Of a DNA stretch of 64,000 nucleotides, positions 53,405 through 62,622 are shown piece after piece; within the stretch, counting starts at the first letter, position 1, and every line of letters begins with the position of its first letter. The translations under genes and the position numbers were made by a program. Origin of the DNA: Haloactinospora alba (GTDB taxonomy: Bacteria; Actinomycetota; Actinomycetes; Streptosporangiales; Streptosporangiaceae); assembly GCF_006717075.1 (NCBI RefSeq), contig NZ_VFQC01000001.1, positions 1,411,501 to 1,475,500 of the forward strand, in the 5' to 3' direction. The notes beneath the pieces are model-generated. The model did no database searches. It saw only the letters and a program-made list of their open reading frames with translations, and was not told the origin of the DNA.

Positions 53405-53921
53405 CGCCCTCTCCCTTTCGTGTCCCGTCGAGGGCAGGTCCTCAGCCATCCCCCATGCTCCCAGTCTCACTGACCCGCGATCGTCCGGCCAGTACCGCGC
53501 CCGGCATGTCCGAACTGTGCGTGCCCTTCCCGGCGCCGATCCTGCGCTGCCCCGTGTTCGCCGCTTCCGTCCTCCTGCCCGTGGCGCGGAGACAGTGGTG
53601 GGAACCGGCCAGCCGGTGGTACTCGGCGGCTCCCGGCGGAGGCTCGGATGCCGATCGTATCCGGCCGCCGGCGCGGCATGCTCCTCGCATGACGTACCGG
53701 GCACTGTGCCCAGTCCGATGTCACAGGACAACCGGATCACAGCTCAGCGCACCTGGCGATATTCTGGGGTGACTTCACCGTTATGTTCCGATTATTGGAT
53801 TGTTAGTAATTTGCGTGGCTGTGGGGCGGAAGGAGGTCCGCACCGCGCCCGTTCCCATCACGGGGGATCCGATAGAGGCCGTAGTGACTGTGGGAGGGGA
53901 CAGGCAGTCCATGGAGAGGCA
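53405..53921. other. 517-bp divergent intergenic region
   Basis: This region separates sepH from the two-helix membrane protein gene. An AT-rich patch at 53770-53815 (GATTATTGGATTGTTAGTAA) is the likeliest promoter area. No RNA gene or small CDS is convincing. Confidence 0.3.
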
Positions 53922-54803
53922 ATGAGCCGGGACGAGACGAAAAAACCGAACATCGACGTGAGCATGTCCCAGGTCGCCGGCGGCGGGCTCGCGACGCTGG
54001 CCGCGGCCACGGCCGCCGCCTTCCTCGGGGTGTACGGCACCATCGTCGGCGCCGCCATGATGAGCGTCCTGAGTACGGTCGGCACCGCCGTCGCCCAGCA
54101 CTACCTCAGAAGAAGCGGGGACAAGGCCAAGGGCATCGCCGTCCGCGCCAGACGTACCAGTGACCATGCGGACCCCGGCTCGGGAAGTGGCAACGCCGGT
54201 GGCGGAGAAGCGGCTGGAAACGACACATCCTCCTCCGGCGGCCCAGCGGGAACGGAGGGAGCGGACACGACCAGTGCCCTCCCGACCGTCGGTGCGGTCG
54301 AGAACCCGCATCGGGAGGGAGGAGAGAGCGAGACAGAACAGCCGAACACGTGGCGGCGATGGCGCGGGGTCGCGGTGACCGCTGTCGCTGTGTTCGTTTT
54401 CGCGATGTCGGTGATCCTCGTGTTCGAGCTTGTCACCGGCCGTACGCTCTCGGACACCGTGCACGGGAACGAGACCCGGTCGGGGCCCTCGATCACGGGA
54501 GGCAACTCCACGGGCCAGGACCAGCAGCAGGACCCCGAGGGTGACCCCGTTCCGCACGAGCGCACTCCCACGACGCAGCAGTCGGAGACCTCGGGCGAGG
54601 ACGGGACGGCGCCCGGAGACGCTCCGGAGAACGGGGAGCCCGAGGGCGGTGAGGACGGTACCGGTGGGGAGGACAGCGAAAGCGTTCCGGACGACGACCC
54701 GAGCGGCGGTGGAGAGGAACCGGACACCTCCGAGGAGACCCCGGGTAGCGGGGAAGGCCAGAACGACGGTGAGCCACCGCAGGACGGGCAGCCGGCCGAG
54801 TAG
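53922..54803 (+). CDS. Two-helix membrane protein with acidic disordered tail
   Basis: This is a 293-aa protein. Residues about 15-65 form a glycine/alanine-rich hydrophobic region (GGGLATLAAATAAAFLGVYG, TIVGAAMMSVLSTVGTAVAQ). A second helix (VAVTAVAVFVFAMSVILVFE) lies at about 150-172. The last 110 residues are Glu/Gly/Asp/Pro-rich without structure. ATG 53922 has GGAGAGG close upstream. Similar architectures occur in Streptomyces proteins of unknown role. It converges with the lactone-oxidase gene. Confidence 0.68.
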   Translation: MSRDETKKPNIDVSMSQVAGGGLATLAAATAAAFLGVYGTIVGAAMMSVLSTVGTAVAQHYLRRSGDKAKGIAVRARRTSDHADPGSGSGNAGGGEAAGNDTSSSGGPAGTEGADTTSALPTVGAVENPHREGGESETEQPNTWRRWRGVAVTAVAVFVFAMSVILVFELVTGRTLSDTVHGNETRSGPSITGGNSTGQDQQQDPEGDPVPHERTPTTQQSETSGEDGTAPGDAPENGEPEGGEDGTGGEDSESVPDDDPSGGGEEPDTSEETPGSGEGQNDGEPPQDGQPAE

Positions 54804-54863
54804 GACAGCACCCCGGAGGGCGGTGGTAGGGCCCACGCGCGCCAGGGCCTTGGTGCGGCCAGC

Positions 54864-56165
54864 TCAGGAACCCAGCACGGAAGCCGTGTAGGCGTTGCTG
54901 AACCGCCCCTGGGGGTCGAGCCTCGCGCGCATCCCGGACGCGGTGTTCAGATGCGGGTAAACCGTCTCCAGGTACGTGTGGTCGCGGGTGTGCAGCTTTC
55001 CCCAGTGCGGCCTGCCGTCCACCGCCGTGAAGAGAGCCTCCAGATCCGCGAAGAACCGTTCGTGGGAGGAACCACGGTAGATGTGCGCGGCCACGTAGAC
55101 GGTGTCCCGCCCGTAGGCCGTGGACAGCCAGACGTCGTCAGGGGGCGAGAAACGCACCTCGACGGGGAAACTGACCCGGTGCCCGCCTTTGTCGACGATC
55201 GAACGCACCTCCCGGAGGACCTCCGAGGCGTGCTCGGCGGGAATCGCGTATTCCATCTCCACGAAGCGCACCCGCCGGCTACTGGCGAAGACCCGATGCG
55301 CGACGTCCGTGTAGGAGCGTGCGGACAGAGCGCGCGCCGACAGCTGGTTTATCGCCGGAACCGTGGCGGGAGCCCGCGCGCCGATCCTGTTGGCCAGACC
55401 GAAAACCGAGTTGGACAGGAACTCGTCGTCCAGCCACGCGCGGAACCGGGAAGGGGGATGGGCCGGGCCATCGCTCCGGTTGTTGCGCTTCGTGTTGGTG
55501 CGCCCGGTGTGAGGGAACCAGAAGAACTCGAAGTGTTCGTTCTCCGCGCGCAGCTCGGGTAGCCGGTCCAGCACCTGCTCCAAGGGCAGCGGCTCCTCGC
55601 GGGCGTGCAGCAGGAAAACCGGGCACACCTCCAACGTCACGGCGGTGACGATTCCGAAGGCACCCAACCCCACCCGGGCGGCATTGAACAGTTCGGGATT
55701 GTGCCGGGCGGAACAGAAGGTGACGGACCCGTCCGCGAGCACCATCTCCATTCCGCACACCTGGGCGGCCAGCCCGCCGACGTCACGGCCCGTACCGTGC
55801 GTCCCGGTCTGGATAGCGCCCGCCGCGGTCTGGGTAGCGATATCGCCCATGTTGGCCAAAGCGAGCCCGCGTGCCGACAGCTCGGTGTTGAGGTCACACA
55901 ACGGAAGCCCCGCCTCCACCGTGACGGTTCCCGCCTCCGCGTCCACCGAACGCACACGCGTGAGCGCGGTGGGGGAGAGCAGGACCCCTTCCGTTACCGC
56001 GGTGTCGGTGAACGAGTGGCTCGACCCCACCATCCGTACGGGAAGACCCTCCTCGGCTGCCGTCCGCACCTCGGAGGCGACACTGTCCGTACTGGTGGGA
56101 GTGGCGATCCGCCGCGGCCGCGCCTGGTGGGTGCCGGACCACGTGCGCCATGACACATTGCTCAT
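54864..56165 (-). CDS. FAD-linked sugar-1,4-lactone oxidase (ALO family)
   Basis: This 433-aa protein has an N-terminal FAD-binding_4 domain: VRMVGSSHSFTDTAVTEG with the flavinylation-type His, and GDIATQTAAGAIQTGTHGTG. Its C-terminal ALO domain has FEFFWFPHTGRTNTKRNN, FSNAYTASVLGS and PHWGKLHT. It probably oxidises an aldono-lactone such as L-gulono- or D-arabinono-1,4-lactone. ATG 56165 (MSNVSWRTWSG) is the usual family start; GTG 56195 is possible. It is divergent from the ferrochelatase gene with about 110 bp between. Confidence 0.87.
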   Translation of the reverse strand: MSNVSWRTWSGTHQARPRRIATPTSTDSVASEVRTAAEEGLPVRMVGSSHSFTDTAVTEGVLLSPTALTRVRSVDAEAGTVTVEAGLPLCDLNTELSARGLALANMGDIATQTAAGAIQTGTHGTGRDVGGLAAQVCGMEMVLADGSVTFCSARHNPELFNAARVGLGAFGIVTAVTLEVCPVFLLHAREEPLPLEQVLDRLPELRAENEHFEFFWFPHTGRTNTKRNNRSDGPAHPPSRFRAWLDDEFLSNSVFGLANRIGARAPATVPAINQLSARALSARSYTDVAHRVFASSRRVRFVEMEYAIPAEHASEVLREVRSIVDKGGHRVSFPVEVRFSPPDDVWLSTAYGRDTVYVAAHIYRGSSHERFFADLEALFTAVDGRPHWGKLHTRDHTYLETVYPHLNTASGMRARLDPQGRFSNAYTASVLGS

Positions 56166-56274
56166 CAACGCTGAGATTACTGGTGCGTGTACCATGCACA
56201 GTCAGCGGGGTGTGCGTTCCCCTCCCGGCCCCCCGGGCCGGGGCTGGTCCGGAGAGCTGGTGTGACCTGGTTTC

Positions 56275-57318
56275 ATGTACACCATGAGGCCCTATGACGC
56301 GTTTCTACTGATCTCCTTCGGCGGACCGGAAGCCAACGAGGACGTGATCCCTTTCCTGGAGAACGTCACGCACGGGCGCGGCATACCCCGCGAGCGCCTG
56401 GCGGAGGTCGGCGAGCACTACTACCTGTTCGACGGTGTGAGCCCGATCAACCAGCAGTGCCGTGAACTGCTCGCCGAGATCCGCTCCGACTTCTCCGCCA
56501 ATGATGTCGACCTCCCCGTCTACTGGGGGAACAGGTTCTGGGATCCGATGCTGACCGACACGGTCGCCCAGATGGCCAAGGACGGTGTACGCCGTGTCGT
56601 GGCGATGGCCACCTCGGCGTACAGCAACTACTCCAGCCACCGCGCCTATCTCAACGACATCGCCACGGCCCAGGAGGCTGTCGGCCCCGACGCTCCGCGG
56701 ATCGACCTGATCCGCCCGTTCTTCGACCACCCGGGGTTCGTCGAGCCCCTGGTGGAACACACGCGGGCCGCCCTGGACCGGCTTCCGGCCGGGAAGCGTG
56801 CCGGGGCGCGACTGCTGTTCTCCGCGCACTCCATTCCCACCGCCATGGCCGAAGCGAGCGGATCCCCGCATCAGGACTACGGCCCGGAGGGCGCCTACGT
56901 CGCGCAGCTCGCCGAGGTGGCACGGCTCGTGGTGGAGCGTCTTGGGAGCGGTCACGACTATGACCTGGTCTACCAGAGCCGCAGCGGTCCGCCGAGCCAG
57001 CCCTGGTTGGAGCCCGACATCAACGACCGGCTACGCGACCTTTCCGAGGAGGGCGTGTCCGCTGTCGTGGTTGTCCCCCACGGCTTCGTCTCCGACCACA
57101 TGGAGGTCAAGTACGACCTGGACAACGAGGCGCGGGAAACGGCCCAGGAACTGGGCATGGATATGGTGCGTGCCGGAACCCCGGGAACGCACCCTGCCTT
57201 CGTCTCCATGGTGCGGGAGCTGGTCGCGGAACGGGCAGACCCGCACGCCTCGCGGGCGGGTCTGGGGAACGTGCCCGGATGCCCGGAGGAGTCGAACGAC
57301 TGCTGCCAGCGCGGGTGA
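56275..57318 (+). CDS. cpfC: Ferrochelatase (coproporphyrin III type)
   Basis: This 347-aa protein inserts Fe2+ into coproporphyrin III in the Gram-positive haem pathway. Signatures are LISFGGPEANEDV, GVSPINQQCREL, MATSAYSNYSSHRAYL, FSAHSIP with the catalytic His, YQSRSGPPSQPWLEPDI and VVPHGFVSDHMEVKYDLD. The extra C-terminus carries Cys336, Cys343 and Cys344, recalling the [2Fe-2S] ligands of actinobacterial enzymes, although no equivalent internal Cys is seen. ATG 56275 or ATG 56284 may start it. Confidence 0.93.
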   Translation: MYTMRPYDAFLLISFGGPEANEDVIPFLENVTHGRGIPRERLAEVGEHYYLFDGVSPINQQCRELLAEIRSDFSANDVDLPVYWGNRFWDPMLTDTVAQMAKDGVRRVVAMATSAYSNYSSHRAYLNDIATAQEAVGPDAPRIDLIRPFFDHPGFVEPLVEHTRAALDRLPAGKRAGARLLFSAHSIPTAMAEASGSPHQDYGPEGAYVAQLAEVARLVVERLGSGHDYDLVYQSRSGPPSQPWLEPDINDRLRDLSEEGVSAVVVVPHGFVSDHMEVKYDLDNEARETAQELGMDMVRAGTPGTHPAFVSMVRELVAERADPHASRAGLGNVPGCPEESNDCCQRG

Positions 57319-57372
57319 ACCGGAACGGCCAGTCGCGTCGCCTGATGGCACGGTTCGTTCCTCCGCCGCTGA

Positions 57373-57390
57373 CCTCCGACGGGTCGGAGG
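57373..57390 (+). terminator. Terminator hairpin after ferrochelatase
   Basis: CCTCCGAC (57373-57380) pairs perfectly with GTCGGAGG (57383-57390) around 2 nt. It lies 55 bp after the cpfC stop. Confidence 0.6.
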
Positions 57391-57570
57391 GAACCGGCCA
57401 CCGCCTGCTCCGCGGTCTGGCGCACCTGGTGGAACACGCGGTGTGGGAAAGTGTTCTCCTGCGGGGCGTGTGCCGCGGGGGTTCCGGACGACGCCGGTAC
57501 CACCGCGGCCCGGGGCGCGATCCAGGGCACCGATCAGTGCCGTGTCCGGCTGTTGCAGCGCGCGGGCGGT

Positions 57571-57734
57571 TAGGTCCTGTTTTCGGGCGCTTGTCCTGCT
57601 GCGCGCCGCCCCGGGACACCGCCCGGCGGCGTTCTCGTCGGTCGGTGGAGGGTCCGCTCTGCCTTCCTCCTCGGCCTTGCCGGGCGGCACCGGAGACGCC
57701 GCTCGCGACGAACAGCGCCCAAAAACAGGACCTA
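57571..57734. mobile_element. MITE-like element, 164 bp, 20-bp terminal inverted repeats
   Basis: TAGGTCCTGTTTTCGGGCGC at 57571-57590 is inverted at 57715-57734 with one mismatch (19/20). The outermost TA on each side may be the target duplication of a TA-targeting transposon (IS630/mariner type), leaving 18-bp repeats, or part of the repeat itself. The interior is GC-rich with no open gene. It ends 73 bp before the ATG of the inositol monophosphatase gene. No second copy was found in the window. Confidence 0.6.
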
Positions 57735-57807
57735 CACCCACACCAGAGAGGAGGAGGGCGTTTCCTCCCCGGTCCGACGGGCTGGGGTCTCCACGCCCAA
57801 CACGACG

Positions 57808-58611
57808 ATGACTGTTGCCGCGCGGCCGGAAGAGTTGCTGGCCCTCGCCGTCGACGTCGCCGGTGAGGCCGGCCGGTTGGCGCTCGAGAACCAGGACGGC
57901 ATCGACGTGCTCGACACGAAGAGTTCACCCACCGACGTGGTCACTGAGATGGACCGCAGGTGTGAGGAGACGATCCGGGAGAGGCTGCTGCGGGAGCGTC
58001 CCGGTGACTCCGTCCTCGGGGAGGAGAGCGGGTCCGACAGCGGAACGAACTCCGTCCGGTGGATCGTCGATCCCATCGACGGCACGGTGAACTATCTTTA
58101 CGGCCGGGAGGACTGGGCCGTGTCCGTAGCAGCCGAGGTGGCGGGCGACGTGGTGGCTGGCGCTGTCGTCGTCCCGCGGCACGGGGACGTCTACACGGCC
58201 GCCCGCGGCGCAGGAGCTGCCTGCAACGGGCAGCCCCTGCGCGCCGCGCGGCCCGTGCGGCTGGACAGGGCGCTCGTGGCCACCGGCTTCGGCTACAGTG
58301 CCGCGCGACGTGCCCAGCAGGCCGAGGTGCTGCGCGCCGTGCTGCCACAGGTACGCGACATCCGGCGCGGTGGCGCGGCGGCTGTGGACCTGTGTTCCGT
58401 GGCTCGGGGGCGGGCGGACGCCTACTACGAGCGAGGGCTCAAGTACTGGGACTGGGCCGCTGCCGCACTGGTCGCGCGGGAGGCAGGGGTCCGAGTGGAG
58501 GGGCTGCACCACGCGCCTCCCGACTCGGAGCTGCTTCTCGCAGCCCCCCACGACCTGTTCGAGGAGCTGCACGACCTCCTCGCATCGCTGGGCGCCGACA
58601 CGACCGGTTGA
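57808..58611 (+). CDS. Inositol monophosphatase family protein
   Basis: This 267-aa Mg-dependent phosphatase has GEESG, the metal-site WIVDPIDGTVNYLYG and the C-terminal KYWDWAAAALVAREAG. It probably hydrolyses inositol-1-phosphate, supplying inositol for mycothiol and phosphatidylinositol, though the family also covers other sugar phosphates. ATG 57808 lacks a clear ribosome site. Its promoter would lie inside or beyond the MITE-like element upstream. Confidence 0.9.
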   Translation: MTVAARPEELLALAVDVAGEAGRLALENQDGIDVLDTKSSPTDVVTEMDRRCEETIRERLLRERPGDSVLGEESGSDSGTNSVRWIVDPIDGTVNYLYGREDWAVSVAAEVAGDVVAGAVVVPRHGDVYTAARGAGAACNGQPLRAARPVRLDRALVATGFGYSAARRAQQAEVLRAVLPQVRDIRRGGAAAVDLCSVARGRADAYYERGLKYWDWAAAALVAREAGVRVEGLHHAPPDSELLLAAPHDLFEELHDLLASLGADTTG

Positions 58612-58693
58612 CGGTACGCGCCGGTGCGGCACCCGCGTCTCCGTCAGCGGACACGGCCGACGGGCCCCTCGTTCCCTGCCGGGGGACGCGGGA

Positions 58694-59005
58694 TCAGCTG
58701 CTCCCAGCCGCAGCCGACGCGCGGTTGTCCTCAGCGCTCCCGGCCGCGTCCCGCTGATCCGGCTTCCGCTCCTCGGGCATCGGCGGGGTCGGTCGGGGGG
58801 ATGTGCGGCCGAGGCCGAACTTCTTCATGACGCCGGAGATCACGGCGCAGACGACGCTGGCGCCGAGCGCGACAGCTGTCCACAGAACAAAGTCCTTCCC
58901 CAGAATGATGGCGAGTGCTGCTATGCTCCACGCCGCGATCCAGGTGACGGTCAAAAACCACGCGGCGACGGTGTTTCCGTGGTCCTCGTGCTGCTCGTCG
59001 GCCAT
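58694..59005 (-). CDS. HGxxx-type small membrane protein of the trp locus
   Basis: This 103-aa protein starts [17 protein letters not shown], with the HGNT motif of a small actinobacterial membrane family. Two helices follow (FLTVTWIAAWSIAALAIILG and LWTAVALGASVVCAVISGVM), then a polar tail. ATG 59005 has GAAGGAG 5 nt upstream and overlaps the previous stop in TGATG. In Streptomyces relatives sit between the trp-associated membrane protein gene and trpC. The function is unknown. Confidence 0.8.
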   Translation of the reverse strand: MADEQHEDHGNTVAAWFLTVTWIAAWSIAALAIILGKDFVLWTAVALGASVVCAVISGVMKKFGLGRTSPRPTPPMPEERKPDQRDAAGSAEDNRASAAAGSS

Positions 59006-59679
59006 CAAGACTCCTTCGAATCCACGTTCGTATCGGTGGCGGGCGCACTGGTCGCAGTCGCGGAGCTGGATTCTGCGGTGACGTCGTCCGACACCGGCCC
59101 GAGAGTGGGATCGACGCCGCTGTCCAGGGTTTTCCACAGTTCTGCGGGTTCGCCTGCGCGGTTCGCGTCGGCGGAACCGTGGCGATCGTACCGGCTTCCC
59201 ATGACCGGCCACGCACCACCCCGTACAACTGTAGCGACCCCAGCTGCCACCAGAAGGACAGCGCCTGCCGCGGCAAGCACGGGCCACGCCGTGTGCACCG
59301 TAGGTCCGCTGATCGGACCGTCGACAGCTGACTGCTCACTGGCCAGGCGTGTGAGTTCGGATCCGCGCGTACTGTGCCAGATGTCGTACGCGGCCACCGC
59401 GCCGAAACCCGCGACCGGGACCCCGAGGACACGGCGTGCTTTTCCCCGGCTGGCTACCAGGGCGGCGACACCGGCGAGGCCGGCCCATCCCAGGGCGGAG
59501 ACGGTGCGGGTGACCTCGTCCCCGGACAGTGCCACGGAGGCGGGAGCCAGTGGGTCGGGCAACACTACGCTGCCCGACGCCCAGGTCTGCCCGCTCGCGG
59601 TGAGCAGGGCCGTCGTTCCCGCCAGGATCGCCAGCAGGACAGTGGTGTACTCTCCTCGACTCCACCGGGCGCTGGTCAC
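59005..59679 (-). CDS. Trp-biosynthesis-associated membrane protein (TIGR02234 family)
   Basis: This 224-aa protein has four hydrophobic helices: [20 protein letters not shown], then [20 protein letters not shown], a third after GKARRVLG, and [20 protein letters not shown]. The GQTW motif after helix 1 is typical of the family. The C-terminus is acidic. GTG 59679 has AGGAG about 5 nt upstream and overlaps the hisI stop by GTGA. The family co-occurs with trp genes but has no known reaction. Confidence 0.85.
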   Translation of the reverse strand: MTSARWSRGEYTTVLLAILAGTTALLTASGQTWASGSVVLPDPLAPASVALSGDEVTRTVSALGWAGLAGVAALVASRGKARRVLGVPVAGFGAVAAYDIWHSTRGSELTRLASEQSAVDGPISGPTVHTAWPVLAAAGAVLLVAAGVATVVRGGAWPVMGSRYDRHGSADANRAGEPAELWKTLDSGVDPTLGPVSDDVTAESSSATATSAPATDTNVDSKES

Positions 59680-60074
59680 TTCTGCTCCTGAGCGAGGGGA
59701 AGAGGATCGGCGTCGAAACAGGTGCGCTCTCCCGTGTGACACGCCGCACCGGTCTGCTCGACCTGGAGGAGCAGCGTATCCCCGTCACAGTCCAGAGCGG
59801 CGGCGGTAACGTGCTGGACGTTTCCGGAAGTGGCGCCTTTCACCCAGTACTCCGAGCGGCTGCGCGACCAGTACGTGGCGTGACGGGTGGCCAGGGTGCG
59901 ACGCAGCGCTTCGTCGTCCATCCAGGCGAGCATGAGGACCTCCCGCGTGTCGTGCTCCTGGACGATCACGGGAAGCAGGCCGTCACTCGTGTGCCGCAAC
60001 CGCGCGGCGATGCGGGAGGGCAACTCGGCGCGAGAAGCGTCCTGGGGTGTGTTGCCGGTGGTATCGGAACTCAT
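59676..60074 (-). CDS. hisI: Phosphoribosyl-AMP cyclohydrolase
   Basis: This 132-aa zinc/Mg enzyme opens the purine ring of PR-AMP in histidine synthesis. The signature [19 protein letters not shown], the [20 protein letters not shown] metal site and the final Cys in ERTCF are present. ATG 60074 is the start. It is first in a three-gene minus-strand operon with the two membrane proteins. In Streptomyces trpE usually follows hisI; it is missing here. Confidence 0.94.
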   Translation of the reverse strand: MSSDTTGNTPQDASRAELPSRIAARLRHTSDGLLPVIVQEHDTREVLMLAWMDDEALRRTLATRHATYWSRSRSEYWVKGATSGNVQHVTAAALDCDGDTLLLQVEQTGAACHTGERTCFDADPLPLAQEQK

Positions 60075-60324
60075 GGGACCAGCTTAGGGCCGTACCGGAG
60101 ACCTCCTTCTCGGGACGGGGGGACGTGCCCCGTCCGGTTCGCTGCGCCGGGGCAACGCCAACGGGACCGTCCTGAGGGGAACCGTCGGAGGCCGCGGAGC
60201 GTCCCGGATACCAGAAGCGGGTGGACCGCGTGTTCGTCGGGACGGGGTGTGGTTCCCGGCGCGGGGAAAGCGGGGGCTCCGGCCCGACAGCAGTTCCGGA
60301 ACGGAAGAACGGTGGGCGCCAGCA

Positions 60325-60798
60325 ATGCCAGAAGCGGAAACCACGACGGCCACGACCCCCTCCGGCCGTACGCGGGCGAGGAACCTACTGCGGCGCGTAC
60401 ACCCGGCCACGGTGCCCGTGCTGCTCGGGGCCGCGGGGCTGGCCGCCGCCACGATGGTCCACTTCGTGGACCCTCACGAGCCGGGACACTATCCGGTGTG
60501 TCCCTGGCTGCTCCTCACCGGGACCTTCTGCCCCGGGTGCGGGACGATGCGGGGGGTGAACGCGCTCACCAACGGGGACATCCTCGGGGCATTGCGTATG
60601 AACGCGTTCACCATGATGATGCTCCCCGTCCTCGGGTACGGTTACGTTGTGTGGCTGTACCGTTCGTTCCGTCCGAAGCGCTCTCCCGGGGGGCTCCGGA
60701 TCCCCGCAGTCTGGCTCTACCTTTTCCTTGGTGTTCTCCTCGCTTTCTGGTTGGTGCGCAACCTTCCCTTCGGTTCCGTCCTCGCGCCACCCTCCTGA
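60325..60798 (+). CDS. DUF2752 membrane protein
   Basis: This 157-aa protein matches DUF2752. It has a hydrophobic helix at about 35-55, the hallmark PVCPWLLLTGTFCPGCGTMR with three Cys, and two or three further helices (MMLPVLGYGYVVWLYRSF, PAVWLYLFLGVLLAFWLVRN). It is often found near trpC in actinobacteria. ATG 60325 has GGTGGG upstream; a longer in-frame start at 60247 is less likely. The function is unknown. Confidence 0.8.
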   Translation: MPEAETTTATTPSGRTRARNLLRRVHPATVPVLLGAAGLAAATMVHFVDPHEPGHYPVCPWLLLTGTFCPGCGTMRGVNALTNGDILGALRMNAFTMMMLPVLGYGYVVWLYRSFRPKRSPGGLRIPAVWLYLFLGVLLAFWLVRNLPFGSVLAPPS

Positions 60799-60807
60799 CG
60801 GAGTGAC

Positions 60808-60840
60808 GGTGCGGGAAGGACGAAGCCGCGTTCCCGCACC
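60808..60840 (+). terminator. Terminator hairpin after the DUF2752 gene
   Basis: GGTGCGGGAA (60808-60817) pairs perfectly with TTCCCGCACC (60831-60840) around 13 nt, 9 bp after the stop. trpC is therefore probably transcribed from its own promoter in 60841-61074. Confidence 0.75.
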
Positions 60841-61074
60841 CCCGGACAGCCCGTCCCGACGGCGCGGCTCACGGTTCCGGGACGGAAGGACCGTGTAGCG
60901 ACCAGGCCGGTGGCGGGTTCCACCTCCCGGGTCGATACGATCAAGAGCACAGGACGGCGAACTACGGGGCTTGCCGCTACCACCGCCTCCCTTGTCGCGC
61001 TCCGCCCACGGTACGGAGCGGCCAACAACGGGGTCGGCAGAGCGGGAACTGCTTATTAGAGGGGGCAATCTCAC

Positions 61075-61881
61075 GTGAGCGTGCTCGACGAGATCCTCGA
61101 TGGTGTACGTGCTGATCTCGCCGATCGGCAGGCCGACACCCCCTTGGAACGGCTTCAGGAGAAAGCCGAGTCAGTGCCATGGCCCCACGACGTCGCCGCG
61201 GATCTGCGTCGTCCAGGAGTGCAGGTCATCGCTGAGGTCAAACGTTCCAGCCCCACCAAGGGGCCGATGGCTGCGATCGCTGACCCGGCTGCTTTGGCCC
61301 GCGACTATGCGGACGGCGGTGCCTGCCTGATCAGCGTTCTCACCGAGCCGCGCCGGTTCAGTGGCAGCCTGGGCGACCTTTCCGACGTGCGTGCCGCGGT
61401 CCCCACCCCACTTCTGCGCAAGGATTTCATCATCAGCGCGTACCAGTTGTGGGAGGCGCGAGCGTACGGCGCGGATGCGGTTCTGCTGATCGTGGCGGCA
61501 CTGGAACAGGGCGTCCTGGTGTCCTTGGTCGAACGGGCCGTGTCACTGGGCCTGACCCCGCTCGTGGAGGTGCACACCGAAGAGGAGACACAGCGAGCTC
61601 TGGACGCGGGCGCTACTGTCATCGGCGTCAACGCTCGCGACCTCAAAACGCTCACCGTGGACCGCGAGGTTTTCTCCCGTATCGCACCTCTCATCCCCAG
61701 CGATCGGGTCAAGGTCGCCGAGTCCGGGGTTCGCGGGCCGCACGACCTGTTGGCCTACGCGGGTTCGGGAGCGGATGCGGTCCTGGTCGGCGAGAGCCTT
61801 GTCATGGGAGGGGCGCCGCGCCACGCTGTCGCCGACCTGGTGACGGCGGGCGCGCACCCGGCCTTGCGGGACCGGGGATGA
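61075..61881 (+). CDS. trpC: Indole-3-glycerol phosphate synthase
   Basis: This 268-aa TIM-barrel enzyme closes the indole ring in tryptophan synthesis. The catalytic lysines and acids lie in [52 protein letters not shown] and VAESGVRG. The start is GTG 61075. A hairpin overlaps its stop codon, and the next trp gene is 850 bp away. Confidence 0.95.
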   Translation: MSVLDEILDGVRADLADRQADTPLERLQEKAESVPWPHDVAADLRRPGVQVIAEVKRSSPTKGPMAAIADPAALARDYADGGACLISVLTEPRRFSGSLGDLSDVRAAVPTPLLRKDFIISAYQLWEARAYGADAVLLIVAALEQGVLVSLVERAVSLGLTPLVEVHTEEETQRALDAGATVIGVNARDLKTLTVDREVFSRIAPLIPSDRVKVAESGVRGPHDLLAYAGSGADAVLVGESLVMGGAPRHAVADLVTAGAHPALRDRG

Positions 61882-61905
61882 CGGGAACGGCACCGGTCCC
61901 GGTCC
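61869..61905 (+). terminator. Hairpin across the trpC stop codon
   Basis: GGACCGGG (61869-61876) pairs perfectly with CCCGGTCC (61898-61905). The stem includes the last codons of trpC. It may terminate trpC transcription or stabilise its 3' end. Confidence 0.6.
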
Positions 61906-61982
61906 GTGACGTCGGGAAAACCGGTTAGCCATGTGTGCTGCTGCCCTCGTGTAGGGTCGTGGGCAGAGGGAGGTCGCCAGTC

Positions 61983-62366
61983 GTGCAGTCGCGGTATCAC
62001 CACCAGCCGGAGCCCGGGTGGCGCCGGGGGTGCGGTGGTGCCGGACCAGCCGGCAGTGGAACAGGATCCGCTCGGAACGGCACTCGCCGGGACAGTCTTC
62101 CCACGTCCCGCAGACCGCTGCGAAAACCCCTGCAGAACTCGTCAACGGGTCCGCCGCGGCCCGCGGGGTCCGCCGCGGGCGTTGCCGCCACCACCGCTTG
62201 GCGAGAGCCCCACGAGCACGTCCACCACCTCGTTCCCGTCCTCCCGATGCGCGAGTCGGCGGCACGCGGGCCGGAGCCTCCGTCGCGGGGCGGGAGCAGA
62301 CGCCCACCGGAGGGTTCCACCGGACGATGGCGCAGGGGAGTCCGCTCGCTCCCCGGACTCCCGTGA
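61983..62366 (+). CDS. Candidate small gene in the trpM/trpX position
   Basis: GTG 61983 follows AGAGGGAGG at about 9 nt, a strong ribosome site. The frame runs 127 codons, starting MQSRYHHQPEPGWRRG and then becoming Arg/Gly/Pro/Ser-rich. Streptomyces has trpX (trpM), a small protein gene, between trpC and trpB, so the position fits. Composition beyond residue 20 looks partly non-coding, so the true product may be shorter or absent. Confidence 0.3.
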   Translation: MQSRYHHQPEPGWRRGCGGAGPAGSGTGSARNGTRRDSLPTSRRPLRKPLQNSSTGPPRPAGSAAGVAATTAWREPHEHVHHLVPVLPMRESAARGPEPPSRGGSRRPPEGSTGRWRRGVRSLPGLP

Positions 62367-62591
62367 TCCCCCGGACATCGGAATTCTCTGCTCAGGGAGG
62401 TGCGGCGGCGCTTCCGAGCCCCTCGCTCGCGGCACGACGTCGGTGCCCGGCCGTGGGGTTGCCCCTGTGAGGTAGGAGCGTCGGTCCCCGGCCGGACCGG
62501 GGCGGTGCGGAGCCCGCCACCCAGCGGCTCCCGTACCCTCCCGCCCCCAGGGACGGCATCCTGCCGCCCCGGGAAAACGGACACCGGAGTC

Positions 62592-62622
62592 GGCGGCCGG
62601 TTCTCGGACCGTTCCGGCCGCC
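62592..62622 (+). promoter_or_regulatory. Perfect 9-bp inverted repeat upstream of trpB
   Basis: GGCGGCCGG (62592-62600) and CCGGCCGCC (62614-62622) flank 13 nt. TATGCT at 62629-62634 could be a -10, which would put this repeat over the -35 region, so it may be an operator or a leader hairpin of trpBA. Confidence 0.4.
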
